Assembly: GCA_028722305.1 (NCBI GenBank)
Contig: JAQYHB010000018.1
Span: 1-64,000, forward strand
DNA length: 64,000 nt
Reading direction: 5' to 3'
Source: Spirochaetales bacterium
GTDB taxonomy: Bacteria > Spirochaetota > Spirochaetia > Sphaerochaetales > Sphaerochaetaceae
Positions 8,801-18,500 of the stretch are shown one piece after another. Position 1 is the stretch's first letter, and each line of letters opens with the position of its first letter. Position numbers and translations under genes: made by a program. The notes under the pieces are model-generated. The model was not told where the DNA came from. It did no database searches and was given only the letters and a program-made list of their open reading frames with translations.

Positions 8801-8863
8801 GCGGTTCTTTTCGGTTGACGGATGGGTGAAACAGGGCGAACCTTCTTGGTAAGGAGGTTGCTC

Positions 8864-9607
8864 ATGGTATGCAAGGAGCTTGTTCCGTTCCCGCCCGCCG
8901 GCGAGGAACGGATGTTGCATGTCTATCTTCCTGACTATTACGACATGTGCGAGGACCGTTATCCGGTCGTTTACTTCTTTGATGGCCACAATCTGTTCAG
9001 CGATGCGGACGCCACGTACGGTGTCAGTTGGGGAATGAAGGAATTCCTCGATACTTGGGCGAAGGAGCTGATTGTCGTAGGCATCGAGTGCGGGCACAAG
9101 CCTGACCAGCGTCTGGACGAGTACAGCCCGTATCCTATGGAGGTCATGGGACATCTGTGCCGGGGCAGTGGAGAGGAAACTTTCGACTGGATCATTCACA
9201 CGCTGAAGCCGAAAATCGACAAGGAGCTACGCACTTGGCCGCACCGGGAGGCTACCGCCATTGCCGGTTCGAGCATGGGCGGGCTGATGAGTCTCTACGG
9301 GGCTGTCATGCACAACGATGTCTTTGGAAAGGCGGCCTGCTTGTCTCCGAGCATCGTTCCATGTGTCGACCAGCTGGTCGAGGATATCCAGCGGGTGCGG
9401 ATGTGGGAAGATACCCGCTTTTTCCTTTCCTTCGGTCGCGACGAGTATGGCCGGCAGACCAAGGAGGCATTGGGCCGGGTGGTCGAGCAACTGGAGTATC
9501 AGAATGTCCATGTCAGGAGCTTGGTGCAGGAGCATGGTGGGCACAGCGAGCAGAGCTGGGGCCGCCTGATTCCTGCTTTCATGAGCTTCTTGTGGCTTGA
9601 TGCGTGA
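8864..9607 (+). CDS. Alpha/beta-hydrolase, esterase D/Fes-like
   Basis: A 247-residue cytoplasmic hydrolase of the enterochelin-esterase/esterase D type. It shows YPVVYFFDGHNLFSD near residue 33, the nucleophile elbow GSSMGGLMSL near residue 136, and a C-terminal EHGGHSEQSW that carries the catalytic His. The ATG at 8864 has AAGGAGG at good distance and is chosen over the upstream ATG at 8822. It follows the RpiR gene closely and precedes the phosphohexomutase gene, probably in one transcript. Its likely job is removing acyl groups from a sugar or small ester; the substrate is unknown. Confidence 0.8.
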   Translation: MVCKELVPFPPAGEERMLHVYLPDYYDMCEDRYPVVYFFDGHNLFSDADATYGVSWGMKEFLDTWAKELIVVGIECGHKPDQRLDEYSPYPMEVMGHLCRGSGEETFDWIIHTLKPKIDKELRTWPHREATAIAGSSMGGLMSLYGAVMHNDVFGKAACLSPSIVPCVDQLVEDIQRVRMWEDTRFFLSFGRDEYGRQTKEALGRVVEQLEYQNVHVRSLVQEHGGHSEQSWGRLIPAFMSFLWLDA

Positions 9608-9661
9608 TTCCCGTTTCCATCTTCTTCCCGTTCGGGTAAGATACAGGCCAAGGGGTATGTG

Positions 9662-11161
9662 ATGGATTATCGTGGACTGCAGAATGGTTCGGATATCCGT
9701 GGTGTCGCCATGGAGAATGGGGAACAGAGGCCGGTCGACTTGACCGAAGAGGCGGTGCGCCATATCGCGAAGGCCTTCGCCATTTGGCTGAAGAAACGTT
9801 CGGGAAAGGAACAGCTTCGTATCGCCATCGGCCGGGATTCGCGGCTTTCCGGTCCTCGGCTTGTGGAGTGCGCCATCGAGGGGCTTCGCAGCGAGGAATG
9901 CGCGGTATACGACCTTGGGTTGGCGAGTACGCCCTGCATGTTCATGTCCACGGTCCTCGAACCTTTGAAGGTGGATGGCAGCATCATGGTCACCGCAAGC
10001 CACCTGCCTTACTACCGCAACGGCATGAAGTTCTTTACTCCTGGCGGAGGGTTGGAGAAAAGCGATATCGCTTCATTGACTGCCCTGGCGTCGGAAACAA
10101 GTGTGGGTGACTGCTCCAAAGGGTCGGTGGAGAGAAGTGGTTTCCTGCAGGTCTACGAGGGCTATCTTCGCGACAAGATCAAGGAAGGCGTGCGGGCGAA
10201 TGACTATGACCACCCGTTGAAGGGGCTTCACGTGATTGTCGATGCGGGAAACGGCGGTGGAGGCTTTTTCGCCTCCGGTGTCCTGCAACCGCTTGGGGCC
10301 GACACGAGTGGCAGCCAGTTCCTGGATCCGGACGGCCATTTCCCCAACCATATCCCCAACCCCGAGGATCCGACCGCGGCAAAGGCGATTCATGACGCGA
10401 CACTGAAGGCAAACGCCGACCTCGGCATCATTTTCGACACCGATGTCGACCGGGCGGGAGCGGTACTTCCCACGGGCCAGACGCTGACCCGCAATGTCTT
10501 GATCGCCATTCTTGCCGATATCGCCTTGCAGGCCCATCCGGGCACCACGATAGTGACCGACTCGGTCACCTCGACCGGACTTGCTGCCTTCATCAAGGCC
10601 CACGGGGGCGTGCACCGCCGCTTCAAACGTGGCTACCGCAACGTGATTGACGAGGCGATCCGGTTGAACAGGGAGGGCGTCGACTGCCAGCTTGCCATCG
10701 AGACCAGCGGCCATGGCGCCTGGAAGGAAAACTATTTCCTGGACGACGGAGCCTATTTGATGGTGAAGCTGCTGGTAGAGCTTGGAAAGGGGCGGAAGAT
10801 TGCCGACATGGTCAAGGACCTGAAGGAACCCGCGGAAAGTATCGAATTGCGCTTTCCGGTAACCGCAAGCGATGTGCAGGCAGGCGGAGACCGGGTGTTG
10901 GAACTGGTCCGCCAGGAAGCACCGAAGCATCCGGGGTGGAGCCTTGAGCGGGAGAACTACGAGGGGGTGCGGGTCAACACGGACAAGGCGCATGGCGACG
11001 GATGGTTTTTGATCCGCAAATCCCTGCATGAGCCGATCATGCCCTTGAATATCGAAAGCGACAGCAAAGGCGGGGTTGCCGTCATGGCAAGCGGAATCAA
11101 GGCGCTCCTTGAGAAGGCAGGAGGGCTTGACCTTTCTCCCTTTGACCGGGTGGGCAGATAA
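9662..11161 (+). CDS. Phosphomannomutase/phosphoglucomutase family enzyme
   Basis: A 499-residue alpha-D-phosphohexomutase that interconverts hexose 1- and 6-phosphates. The four-domain layout is visible: the phosphoserine loop TASHLPYYRNG with Ser at about residue 113, the metal loop FDTDVDRAG near residue 260, the sugar-ring loop ETSGHGAW near residue 342, and a C-terminal phosphate-binding part (RVNTDKAHGDGWFLIR). ATG 9662 is preceded by AGGGGT; a GTG sits one codon before. It is convergent with the GntR gene, with only 11 bases between them. Specificity for mannose or glucose is not clear; the nearby alpha-mannosidase operon makes a mannose route plausible. Confidence 0.88.
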   Translation: MDYRGLQNGSDIRGVAMENGEQRPVDLTEEAVRHIAKAFAIWLKKRSGKEQLRIAIGRDSRLSGPRLVECAIEGLRSEECAVYDLGLASTPCMFMSTVLEPLKVDGSIMVTASHLPYYRNGMKFFTPGGGLEKSDIASLTALASETSVGDCSKGSVERSGFLQVYEGYLRDKIKEGVRANDYDHPLKGLHVIVDAGNGGGGFFASGVLQPLGADTSGSQFLDPDGHFPNHIPNPEDPTAAKAIHDATLKANADLGIIFDTDVDRAGAVLPTGQTLTRNVLIAILADIALQAHPGTTIVTDSVTSTGLAAFIKAHGGVHRRFKRGYRNVIDEAIRLNREGVDCQLAIETSGHGAWKENYFLDDGAYLMVKLLVELGKGRKIADMVKDLKEPAESIELRFPVTASDVQAGGDRVLELVRQEAPKHPGWSLERENYEGVRVNTDKAHGDGWFLIRKSLHEPIMPLNIESDSKGGVAVMASGIKALLEKAGGLDLSPFDRVGR

Positions 11162-11172
11162 CCGGATGCTTC

Positions 11173-12180
11173 TCAGATTTTCCGTTGCAACGGCTGGGGA
11201 TAGGTACCGTGCTTCCACTTGTAGAGAAGCACATCGCTCAGCGCTGTCCCCAATTCGTGAAACGAGGGTGCGACGGTTCTTATCGGTTTTAATCCCTCAA
11301 GGTGGAAATAGGTATCTTCCGCGTCATAGATAAGCGTGTGGAGCGGTTTGACTTTGCTCTGAAGACAGAGAGACCCAAACAGATACGCGGCGGCGTAATC
11401 GCTGATGAAGAAGCCAGTGTGGGAGTCTGCGCCTCGGATGGCGTCGCTGACGGCGCCGAGATACTTGGAAGAACTCAAATCAAAATAGGTGAGTGTGCAA
11501 TTTCCTTTCCCCAACGCGTCTTTCAGCCCTGTGTATCGCTTGCTCCCTTGAGGATAGAAACCGATTTCGAACACATGGGTGCAATCGCGTTTGAGGAATT
11601 CCAAGCCTGCTTCATGCGCATGCAGGTAATTGTTTGTCTGGACTGCCGGTAGCGTAGGCAGGTCGTCGATGATGTAATCACTGACAATATCGATTCCGTG
11701 AGACTGGCAGTAGTAGAAGGGAAGGGCGGAGTTGCTGAAGGAAAGCGCGATGATTCCGTCTGCCTCGAGACTTTCCAGATATTGCCCGAAACCAAGGTTG
11801 GTGGTACTGCCGTAGGTGTTCAGCATGAACGAGGTACTGATACCTTCGGGAGCGACATTGGACCGCACTCCCTCATAAAATGCCTCATAGAAATGTCCGT
11901 CTTGCTTGTTGCTGATGACGATGATCTTCTTACCGGAGAGGGAGGTAGGGGCGTCAAGATTCTGTACGATGATACCCTGTCGAGCTTGGGTGGAGACCAT
12001 TCCCTCGTCCTTCAGCTTTCCGATGACTTTTTGGACAGTCTGGATACTAGCGCAAAATTTAGTGGCGATTTCCCGGACTTGCAGATACTTCTGCTTCGGA
12101 GCATAGTTTGTGCAAATATCCTGTTTGATGTTTCTATAGAGTTTATCGAATATCTGTTTGGGCAATTTTTTGCATCTCAC
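11173..12180 (-). CDS. GntR-type regulator with LacI-like sensor domain
   Basis: A 335-residue regulator. Residues 8-75 form a GntR winged helix (KYLQVREIATKF...ASIQTVQKVIGKL). The rest is a periplasmic-binding-like sensor domain as in AraR-type regulators (KKIIVISNKQDGHFYEAFYEG, later THVFEIGF). The gene is divergent from the sugar ABC/alpha-mannosidase operon across an AT-rich 190-base spacer, so it probably controls that operon in response to a sugar. The ATG at 12180 has only a weak ribosome site (GTGAG). The gene and its spacer are less GC-rich than the flanks. Confidence 0.82.
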   Translation of the reverse strand: MRCKKLPKQIFDKLYRNIKQDICTNYAPKQKYLQVREIATKFCASIQTVQKVIGKLKDEGMVSTQARQGIIVQNLDAPTSLSGKKIIVISNKQDGHFYEAFYEGVRSNVAPEGISTSFMLNTYGSTTNLGFGQYLESLEADGIIALSFSNSALPFYYCQSHGIDIVSDYIIDDLPTLPAVQTNNYLHAHEAGLEFLKRDCTHVFEIGFYPQGSKRYTGLKDALGKGNCTLTYFDLSSSKYLGAVSDAIRGADSHTGFFISDYAAAYLFGSLCLQSKVKPLHTLIYDAEDTYFHLEGLKPIRTVAPSFHELGTALSDVLLYKWKHGTYPQPLQRKI

Positions 12181-12332
12181 TTGTTATGGTAAAATTTTCT
12201 AATGAATTATTTACAGCATAACATATCCAGCTGAAAAGGCAATATTGGTGTTAATGTAATGAAATGTGTATTGAAAACCGAAAATTATTTTGACTGTTTT
12301 CTTTACAGATGCAAGAAAGGGGGATTCAATGC

Positions 12333-12340
12333 TTGTACAA
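12333..12340. promoter_or_regulatory. Candidate operator TTGTACAA upstream of the sugar operon
   Basis: A perfect 8-base palindrome in the AT-rich spacer between the GntR gene and the sugar ABC operon. AraR-type GntR regulators are known to bind operators with TTGTAC-type halves. It lies between the likely promoter region (TTGACT at 12290) and the ribosome site AAAGGAG near 12353. The evidence is position and symmetry only. Confidence 0.35.
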
Positions 12341-12370
12341 CTAATCTAACAAAAAGGAGTCAATAGCAAT

Positions 12371-13747
12371 ATGAAAAAGTACGTAATGGCAACGGTGCTT
12401 GCCATGGTCACCGCTGGATTTCTGTTCGCGAATGGCGGTAGCGAGAAACCTGCCGCGAGTGCAAAGAGTTCGACACTGGATCCGTACAAGCAAGCTGGTG
12501 GCAATTTTGTCCTGACAACGGACATGATTGGATATGAGAATGCTGAAATTGAGCTCACTTGGCAGCCCAACCCCTCCCAGTCCCTTACTTCTACCATGCA
12601 GGGCCGTGTCGATGACTTGAAGGCAAAGCTCGAGAAATGGACGAAAGCGCATCCGAACGTGAAAATCGTCCCCCTCGGTACCACCAGCAACATCAATGAC
12701 AATATGGCGAAACTGCAGATTTCCGTCGTGGAGGGAAATGCTCCCGACCTCGTCGCTGTCGATTCCTTTGTCATGCCCCAGTTCCTGGAATATGCGCAGG
12801 ATATCTCTGATGTCGCGAAGGAGCAGGGATTCGATTACAACGACTATTTCCCCTACATCAAGGAGCAGGTCATTCAGGATGGACAGCTGAAGGCGCTGTG
12901 GTATACCACCGATGTCCGTGCGCTGTTCTATCGGAAAGATTGGATTCAGACTCCACCGACGACTGCCGATGAGCTGATTGCCGAGGGAAAGAAACAGGCC
13001 GCACAGGGACGCACGGGATTCATCTTCGTGGGTGGCCGTGGCGAAGGGTCTGTCAACAATCTGTGGGGTATGTTCTGGTGTCAGGGCGCCCAGCTGGTCG
13101 ATAAAGACGGCAATATGGCCCTTGAGGATCCGAAAAACAAGCAGGCGTTGACCAACTTGTTCGCCTTCGTAAAGAAAGCGGTGGACGAGGGAGTGTCGCC
13201 GACAACTGTCATCAATTATCCGAGAGACTCGGCCATGTTCGGTGATGCTGCCGCTGGAAATGTTGCCATGTTCCTGGCGAACACCAGCGCCATCGGCCAC
13301 TTGAGGGAAATCATGGGCGAGGACGAGTTCAATGCCAAATGGGGTATGGCTCCGACTCCTGTCATGCATGCCGGAGAGACAAGCACCTGCAGCGCCGGTG
13401 GCTGGACCAATTTGGTCTTTGCGAAGGATGATCTCCATCGCCGTCTCGCGGCCGATTTGGCCATCAACCTGTATTCTAGCGATGAGGCTGCCTATTCGTG
13501 GAACAAGCTGGAGAGCGCCCTTCCTTGCACCAACAAGCAGTTCGACTCCTTCGACTACCTGCAGACCGATCCCTATTTCGTGACCGAAAAAGGCTATCTG
13601 CAGACTGCCTCCACTCGCCCGGCCGTCGCTATCTATAGCACGATCAGCACCGAGTGCCAGGTCGCTCTTGGTTCGGTCATTTCCGGATCCTTGACCCCGG
13701 TGCAGGCTGTCGACCAGGTAATCGCGAATGTAAAGAACAGCCTGTAA
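12371..13747 (+). CDS. Sugar ABC transporter substrate-binding protein (CUT1 type)
   Basis: A 458-residue extracellular solute-binding protein of family 1. Its signal peptide ends in FLFAN followed by GGSEKP. There is no lipobox Cys, a form seen in spirochaete sugar-binding proteins. The mature part has the usual NVKIVPLGTTSN strand, PDLVAVDSFVMPQFLEY and GWTNLVFAKDD. It is the first gene of an operon with two permeases and a GH38 alpha-mannosidase, so it probably captures mannose-containing oligosaccharides (inference). AAAGGAG lies 11 bases before the ATG. Confidence 0.9.
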   Translation: MKKYVMATVLAMVTAGFLFANGGSEKPAASAKSSTLDPYKQAGGNFVLTTDMIGYENAEIELTWQPNPSQSLTSTMQGRVDDLKAKLEKWTKAHPNVKIVPLGTTSNINDNMAKLQISVVEGNAPDLVAVDSFVMPQFLEYAQDISDVAKEQGFDYNDYFPYIKEQVIQDGQLKALWYTTDVRALFYRKDWIQTPPTTADELIAEGKKQAAQGRTGFIFVGGRGEGSVNNLWGMFWCQGAQLVDKDGNMALEDPKNKQALTNLFAFVKKAVDEGVSPTTVINYPRDSAMFGDAAAGNVAMFLANTSAIGHLREIMGEDEFNAKWGMAPTPVMHAGETSTCSAGGWTNLVFAKDDLHRRLAADLAINLYSSDEAAYSWNKLESALPCTNKQFDSFDYLQTDPYFVTEKGYLQTASTRPAVAIYSTISTECQVALGSVISGSLTPVQAVDQVIANVKNSL

Positions 13748-13767
13748 GCGCTGTTCGGGAGTGACGA

Positions 13768-14685
13768 ATGCGGAATACAGACGTATCCGGCAAGCCGCTT
13801 CCCAGAAAGGTATCTTGCAGCCATGGTCCCATACCATGGCTGCTGCCCTTACTGGTGGTGCTGGTTCTTGCTTTTATTTATCCGACCATCGAGGTTATCC
13901 GCTACAGTTTTACGGATGCGAACCTCGCGAAGAAGACATATACCTACACACTGAAATCGTATCGTACGATCTTCAGCAATCCCAGTACGTATATTATTCT
14001 CAGGAATACCTTCTCTTTTGTTTTCTTCAGTGTTGTATTCCAGACGCTTCTTGGATTCCTCATTGCTCTCGCCGTAGATAAAGGGGAGCAGATGCATCTG
14101 CACGGGACGGTCTTGGTGCGAGTGGTGACTTTGCTTTCCTGGGCCATCCCTGGCTCTATTATCGGTGTCGTGTGGACGTTCCTGTACAACGAGACGGGCA
14201 GCGGAATTCTGGTTGCCCTGCTTGCCAAGGTTGGCATCACCAAGGTGACCTTCCTGACCAATCCCAAACATGCTTTGGCCTGTGCTATTGTCGCCAACAT
14301 CTGGCGTGGAACAGCCCAATCGATGATTCTGACCTATGCTGGTTTGAAAACCATTCCCTCGGACCAGATAGAGGCGGGCAATATCGATGGCGCCAACAGC
14401 TGGCAGCGCCTGATTCATATCATTGTTCCCGCGATCATGACGGTCATCGGGACGAATATCATCTTGAACACGATCAACACCTTCAACACCTTCGACATGA
14501 TTGTGTCGTTGACGGGCGGCGGACCTGGCCGCGCGACCGAGGTCCTCGCCTTGACAAGTTACAATACCATTTTCTCTAGCCGCATGCTTGGCCGTGGCTC
14601 TGCATATGCCGTGATTCTGTTGTTCATCAACTCTTTGATGGCGATTGGGTATTTTGCAGTGCTGAAGCACCGAGAGAAGTCCTGA
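13768..14685 (+). CDS. Sugar ABC transporter permease (MalF-like)
   Basis: A 305-residue membrane protein with six transmembrane segments and the ABC coupling (EAA) loop IEAGNIDGANSWQRLIHI near residue 205, typical of the first CUT1 permease. It starts 20 bases after the binding-protein gene and ends 12 bases before the second permease, clearly one operon. No ATPase is encoded in the operon, so a shared ATPase (MsmX/UgpC type) made elsewhere must energise it. That is common for CUT1 systems. Confidence 0.9.
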   Translation: MRNTDVSGKPLPRKVSCSHGPIPWLLPLLVVLVLAFIYPTIEVIRYSFTDANLAKKTYTYTLKSYRTIFSNPSTYIILRNTFSFVFFSVVFQTLLGFLIALAVDKGEQMHLHGTVLVRVVTLLSWAIPGSIIGVVWTFLYNETGSGILVALLAKVGITKVTFLTNPKHALACAIVANIWRGTAQSMILTYAGLKTIPSDQIEAGNIDGANSWQRLIHIIVPAIMTVIGTNIILNTINTFNTFDMIVSLTGGGPGRATEVLALTSYNTIFSSRMLGRGSAYAVILLFINSLMAIGYFAVLKHREKS

Positions 14686-14697
14686 GGGGGTATGCAT

Positions 14698-15543
14698 ATG
14701 GCATCACGCACGAGACAAAAGCGCATCACGGCTGCGGGCCTGTACCTGTTTTACGCAGTCATCATCCTGTTTTTCCTGTTTCCCTTGCTCTGGGTCTTGT
14801 CGTTGTCTTTCAAGACAATGCCCGAGTTGTTCTATGTTCCTCCGAAAATCCTTCCGGAACATTTCTCGTTCGAAAATTATGAGCAGGTTCTCTGGAGGAA
14901 CAACATTCTCCGGTACCTGTCCAACTCATTCAAACTTGAGGTTGTCACGATTGTGGGAACATTGCTGATTATTATTCCCGCGACCTTCGCTTTGAGCCGT
15001 TTCCGCTTCAAGGGACAGCACTCAATCCAGTTTGGAATCCTGACCTTCCAGATGATCAGCCCGCTGGTCATTGCCATTCCACTGTACCGGTATTTCAGCA
15101 AGATGCACCTGCTGAACAACTTCTGGGCATTGGCGTTCGTCTACATCGCATTGAACATCCCATTCTCTTGCTGGTCCCTGAAGGGCTATATGGATACGAT
15201 TCCTCTCTCGATCGACGAGGCTGGAACTATCGACGGTTGCACGAAAATGCAGGTTCTTGTGAAGTTGCTGCTACCGCTTATCGGCCCAGGAATCGTTTCG
15301 GTCATCATCTTGATTTTTGTCAGGGCTTGGTCCCAGTTCATCATCCCCTACATTCTCTTGAGCGACCAGAAACTGTTTCCCATCAGCGTCGGTTTGGTGA
15401 ATTTGCAAAGCACAGGTGAGACCATCTCGACCCATTTCCTGGCTGCGGGATGTGTGATTGGCATTCTTCCGACGCTCTTGGTATTTATTGTCCTGCAACG
15501 GTTCATTGTTTCGGCACTTACCGCAGGTGCCGTGAAGGAGTAA
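14698..15543 (+). CDS. Sugar ABC transporter permease (MalG-like)
   Basis: A 281-residue membrane protein with six transmembrane segments and the EAA loop IDEAGTIDGCTKMQVLVKL in its C-terminal half, the partner of the MalF-like permease. Two ATGs lie 6 bases apart (14692 and 14698). The GAGGGGG ribosome site ends one base before the first and seven before the second, so the second is chosen. It ends 2 bases before the alpha-mannosidase start, which implies tight co-expression of uptake and hydrolysis. Confidence 0.9.
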   Translation: MASRTRQKRITAAGLYLFYAVIILFFLFPLLWVLSLSFKTMPELFYVPPKILPEHFSFENYEQVLWRNNILRYLSNSFKLEVVTIVGTLLIIIPATFALSRFRFKGQHSIQFGILTFQMISPLVIAIPLYRYFSKMHLLNNFWALAFVYIALNIPFSCWSLKGYMDTIPLSIDEAGTIDGCTKMQVLVKLLLPLIGPGIVSVIILIFVRAWSQFIIPYILLSDQKLFPISVGLVNLQSTGETISTHFLAAGCVIGILPTLLVFIVLQRFIVSALTAGAVKE

Positions 15544-15545
15544 TC

Positions 15546-18500
15546 GTGTATTTCTATTCAGATAAATTGGAACGCAGAATCGCTGAGATTGGTTCCACCG
15601 TATATCAGTACGAACTTCCCATCCATGATTTTCTCGTGAAGGAAGGGAACGACAAGGGCGACGCATACGGCCCTGTCGATGGCGCCTGGCATCCATCGAA
15701 AGACACCGACCAGTGGGGAGGATTCGCCTGTTATCAGTGGTTCCGCATGGAAATCCGTATCCCGGATGTATGGAAGGGGTGCGAGGTGGCTTTGGTGGTA
15801 AACACCCCGGGTGACATCGCGTGGAAGGTGAGTGCCGAGTATACCGCGTACCTTGATGGAAAGCTCCGTTGTGGTTTGGATGTGTTCCATCATGAGCTCC
15901 CAATCGCAGCTTCCGCGAAACAAGGAGAAACCCATGAGGTGAGGTTGATGGGCTTCTCCGGGTACAACGAGCGCAGGCCGCAGATTTCCGCGAAGCTGGT
16001 AGTTGTCAACCAGCTTGCCAGGGATTTCTACTTCAACCTGAAGAATGCTTTTGAGGCTACCATCTATACCCCAGACGCTTCGGCCCCGGAGAATCTGGAA
16101 ATTGAGGACCTGGTGGATCAGGCGGTCAACTTGGTGGATTTTCGTGTGCCCCGGAGCGAGAGGTATTATCATTCCTTGGCAGCGGCAAACGACCTGTTGT
16201 TGAAGAAGGTATATAGCCGCCATACCCGTAGCGACATCACCATCAGCGCAATCGGTCATAGTCATTTGGATGTCGCTTGGCTGTGGAGGTTGATGCAGAC
16301 TCGGGAGAAAGCTGCCCGAGCTTTCGCGACAGTTGACCGGCTGATGGACAAATTCCCCGACTTCAAATTTATCCAGAGCCAGCCGCAACTGTATGACTTT
16401 GTCAAACATGACTACCCGGAACTCTACGAACGCATCCGAAAACGTGTCGCAGAGGGGAGGATTGTTCCCGAAGGCGGCATGTGGCTGGAAAGCGACTGCA
16501 ACCTGGTATCGGGTGAGTCCCTGATCCGGCAGTTCCTTGTTGGAAGATTGTTCTTCCGCGAAGAGTTTGGCAAAGAGAATGAAATCCTCTGGTTGCCCGA
16601 CGTTTTCGGGTATAATGCCGCGTTGCCGCAAATTCTGAAAGGCTGTGGCATCAAGTACTTCATGACCATCAAGATCAGTTGGAACCAGTTCAATCCGCTT
16701 CCGATGGATACGTTCTGGTTGCAGGGTTTGGATGGCACCAAAGTCCTTACCCATTTCATGACTACGCCGACCGTTGGCGGAGAAGGACACCGTCGGGCGC
16801 TTCCTTACCAGAAAACGTACAATGGCTATGTGTGCGCTGAGACTCTCGCCCATGGATGGGATACCTATAAGAACAAAGAGTCGAATCATGACTTGCTGAT
16901 GGCGTTCGGCTATGGCGATGGTGGTGGCGGGCCGAACGACGACATGTTGGAGAACAGCGAGCGCCTGAAGGATTTCCCCGGTATCCCCAAACTGACCTGG
17001 GAAAGCCCCGCTGTGTTCTTTGAACGGCTCGAAAAGCAGGTGCAGAAGCATCCGGTTCCCACTTGGGTTGGCGAATTGTATCTCGAGTTCCATCGTGGCA
17101 CATATACTTCGATGGCAAGGAACAAGCGTTATAACCGGAAAACGGAGTTCCTGTATCAGAATAGCGAGGCAGCCTCGGTTCTTGGGGAAATGCTTGCGGG
17201 GGTCGCTTATCCGCAGAAAGAGTTCCTGGAAAACTGGAAGATGATTCTCTTGAACCAGTTCCACGACATCATTCCAGGAAGCTCCATCAAAGGTGTGTAT
17301 GAAGACTCCTGGAAGCAATACGAGCAAATCATTGCGAACGGGAAGTCGATGCTCCGTGGTGCTCTCGATGCCCTTGCCTCGCAGGTTCCGTCTCAGGAAG
17401 AAGGTGTGCTGGTCTTCAATCCGAACAGCGCGTTTAATGAGGATGAAGTCGTTGTTTCTGTACCGGAGGGAACAGAGGCGCTGAAGGACGACTGTGGGCA
17501 CGTGTATCCGGTGCAGAAGCGGGAACATGATATGGTCGCTTATCTGCAAGGAGTGCCTCAGCTTGGATATCGGACCTTTTCCATTGCGGAGGCGGCTGTC
17601 AAAACCTCGTCGCTGAAGGTGAGCACGAAGAAGATGGAGAATCGTTTCTTCCGTCTCACTTTCAATAGGAAAGGTCAGATTGCATCACTGTATGACAAAC
17701 GGCTGGAGCGTGAAGTGCTTGCCCCTGGCGCTGTAGGGAACCGGTTGCTTTCATTTGAGGACAAACCAATGAACTATAACGCCTGGGATATTGACATCTA
17801 CTATACGGAAAAATGCTGGCCGATTGACAACTTGGACTCGATCGAAGTGGTGAGTTCCGGGCCTATCGAGGCTGTAGTGCGAATGAAACGCACGTATCTT
17901 TCTTCCTCGATTACCCAGGATGTAGTGTTGTATGACCAGATTCCCCGCATTGATTTCCGTACTACCATCGATTGGAAGGAACAGGAAATCTTGCTGAAGA
18001 CGGAATTTCCGGTGGACGTGCTTTCAAGCCGCGCTACCTATGAGATCCAGTTTGGTGCGGTGGAGAGGCCGACGCACATGAATACCAGCTGGGATGTGGC
18101 AAAGTTCGAGGTATGCGGCCATAAGTGGGCCGACCTTTCCCAGAATGATTGGGGTGTGTCGCTTCTCAACGATTGCAAGTTTGGTCATGACATCCATGGG
18201 AACAAGATACGGTTGACACTGCTCAAGAGCGGTATTTATCCCAACGAGGACGCTGACAAGTGCTTGCACCAGTTCACCTATAGCCTGTATCCGCATGAGG
18301 GTACTTGGGTGGAGGCGGACACGGTCGGCCAGGCGCTTCGCCTGAACAATCCTATGGAGAGCGTCGGGACGCATCCCCATGATGGGAACCTCGCTTCAGC
18401 TTGTTCGTTCGCATCCATAGACAAAGGCCCTGTCTTGATTGAGACTTTGAAGAAGGCGGAGAAGGGAGATGGGTACATCATACGTCTCTACGAGAGCGCA

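Noticed and set aside
15558-17549. Long open frame (663 codons) on the minus strand
   Set aside because: It lies fully inside the GH38 alpha-mannosidase gene, has no ribosome site and gives a low-complexity protein without known motifs; it is a high-GC antisense shadow.
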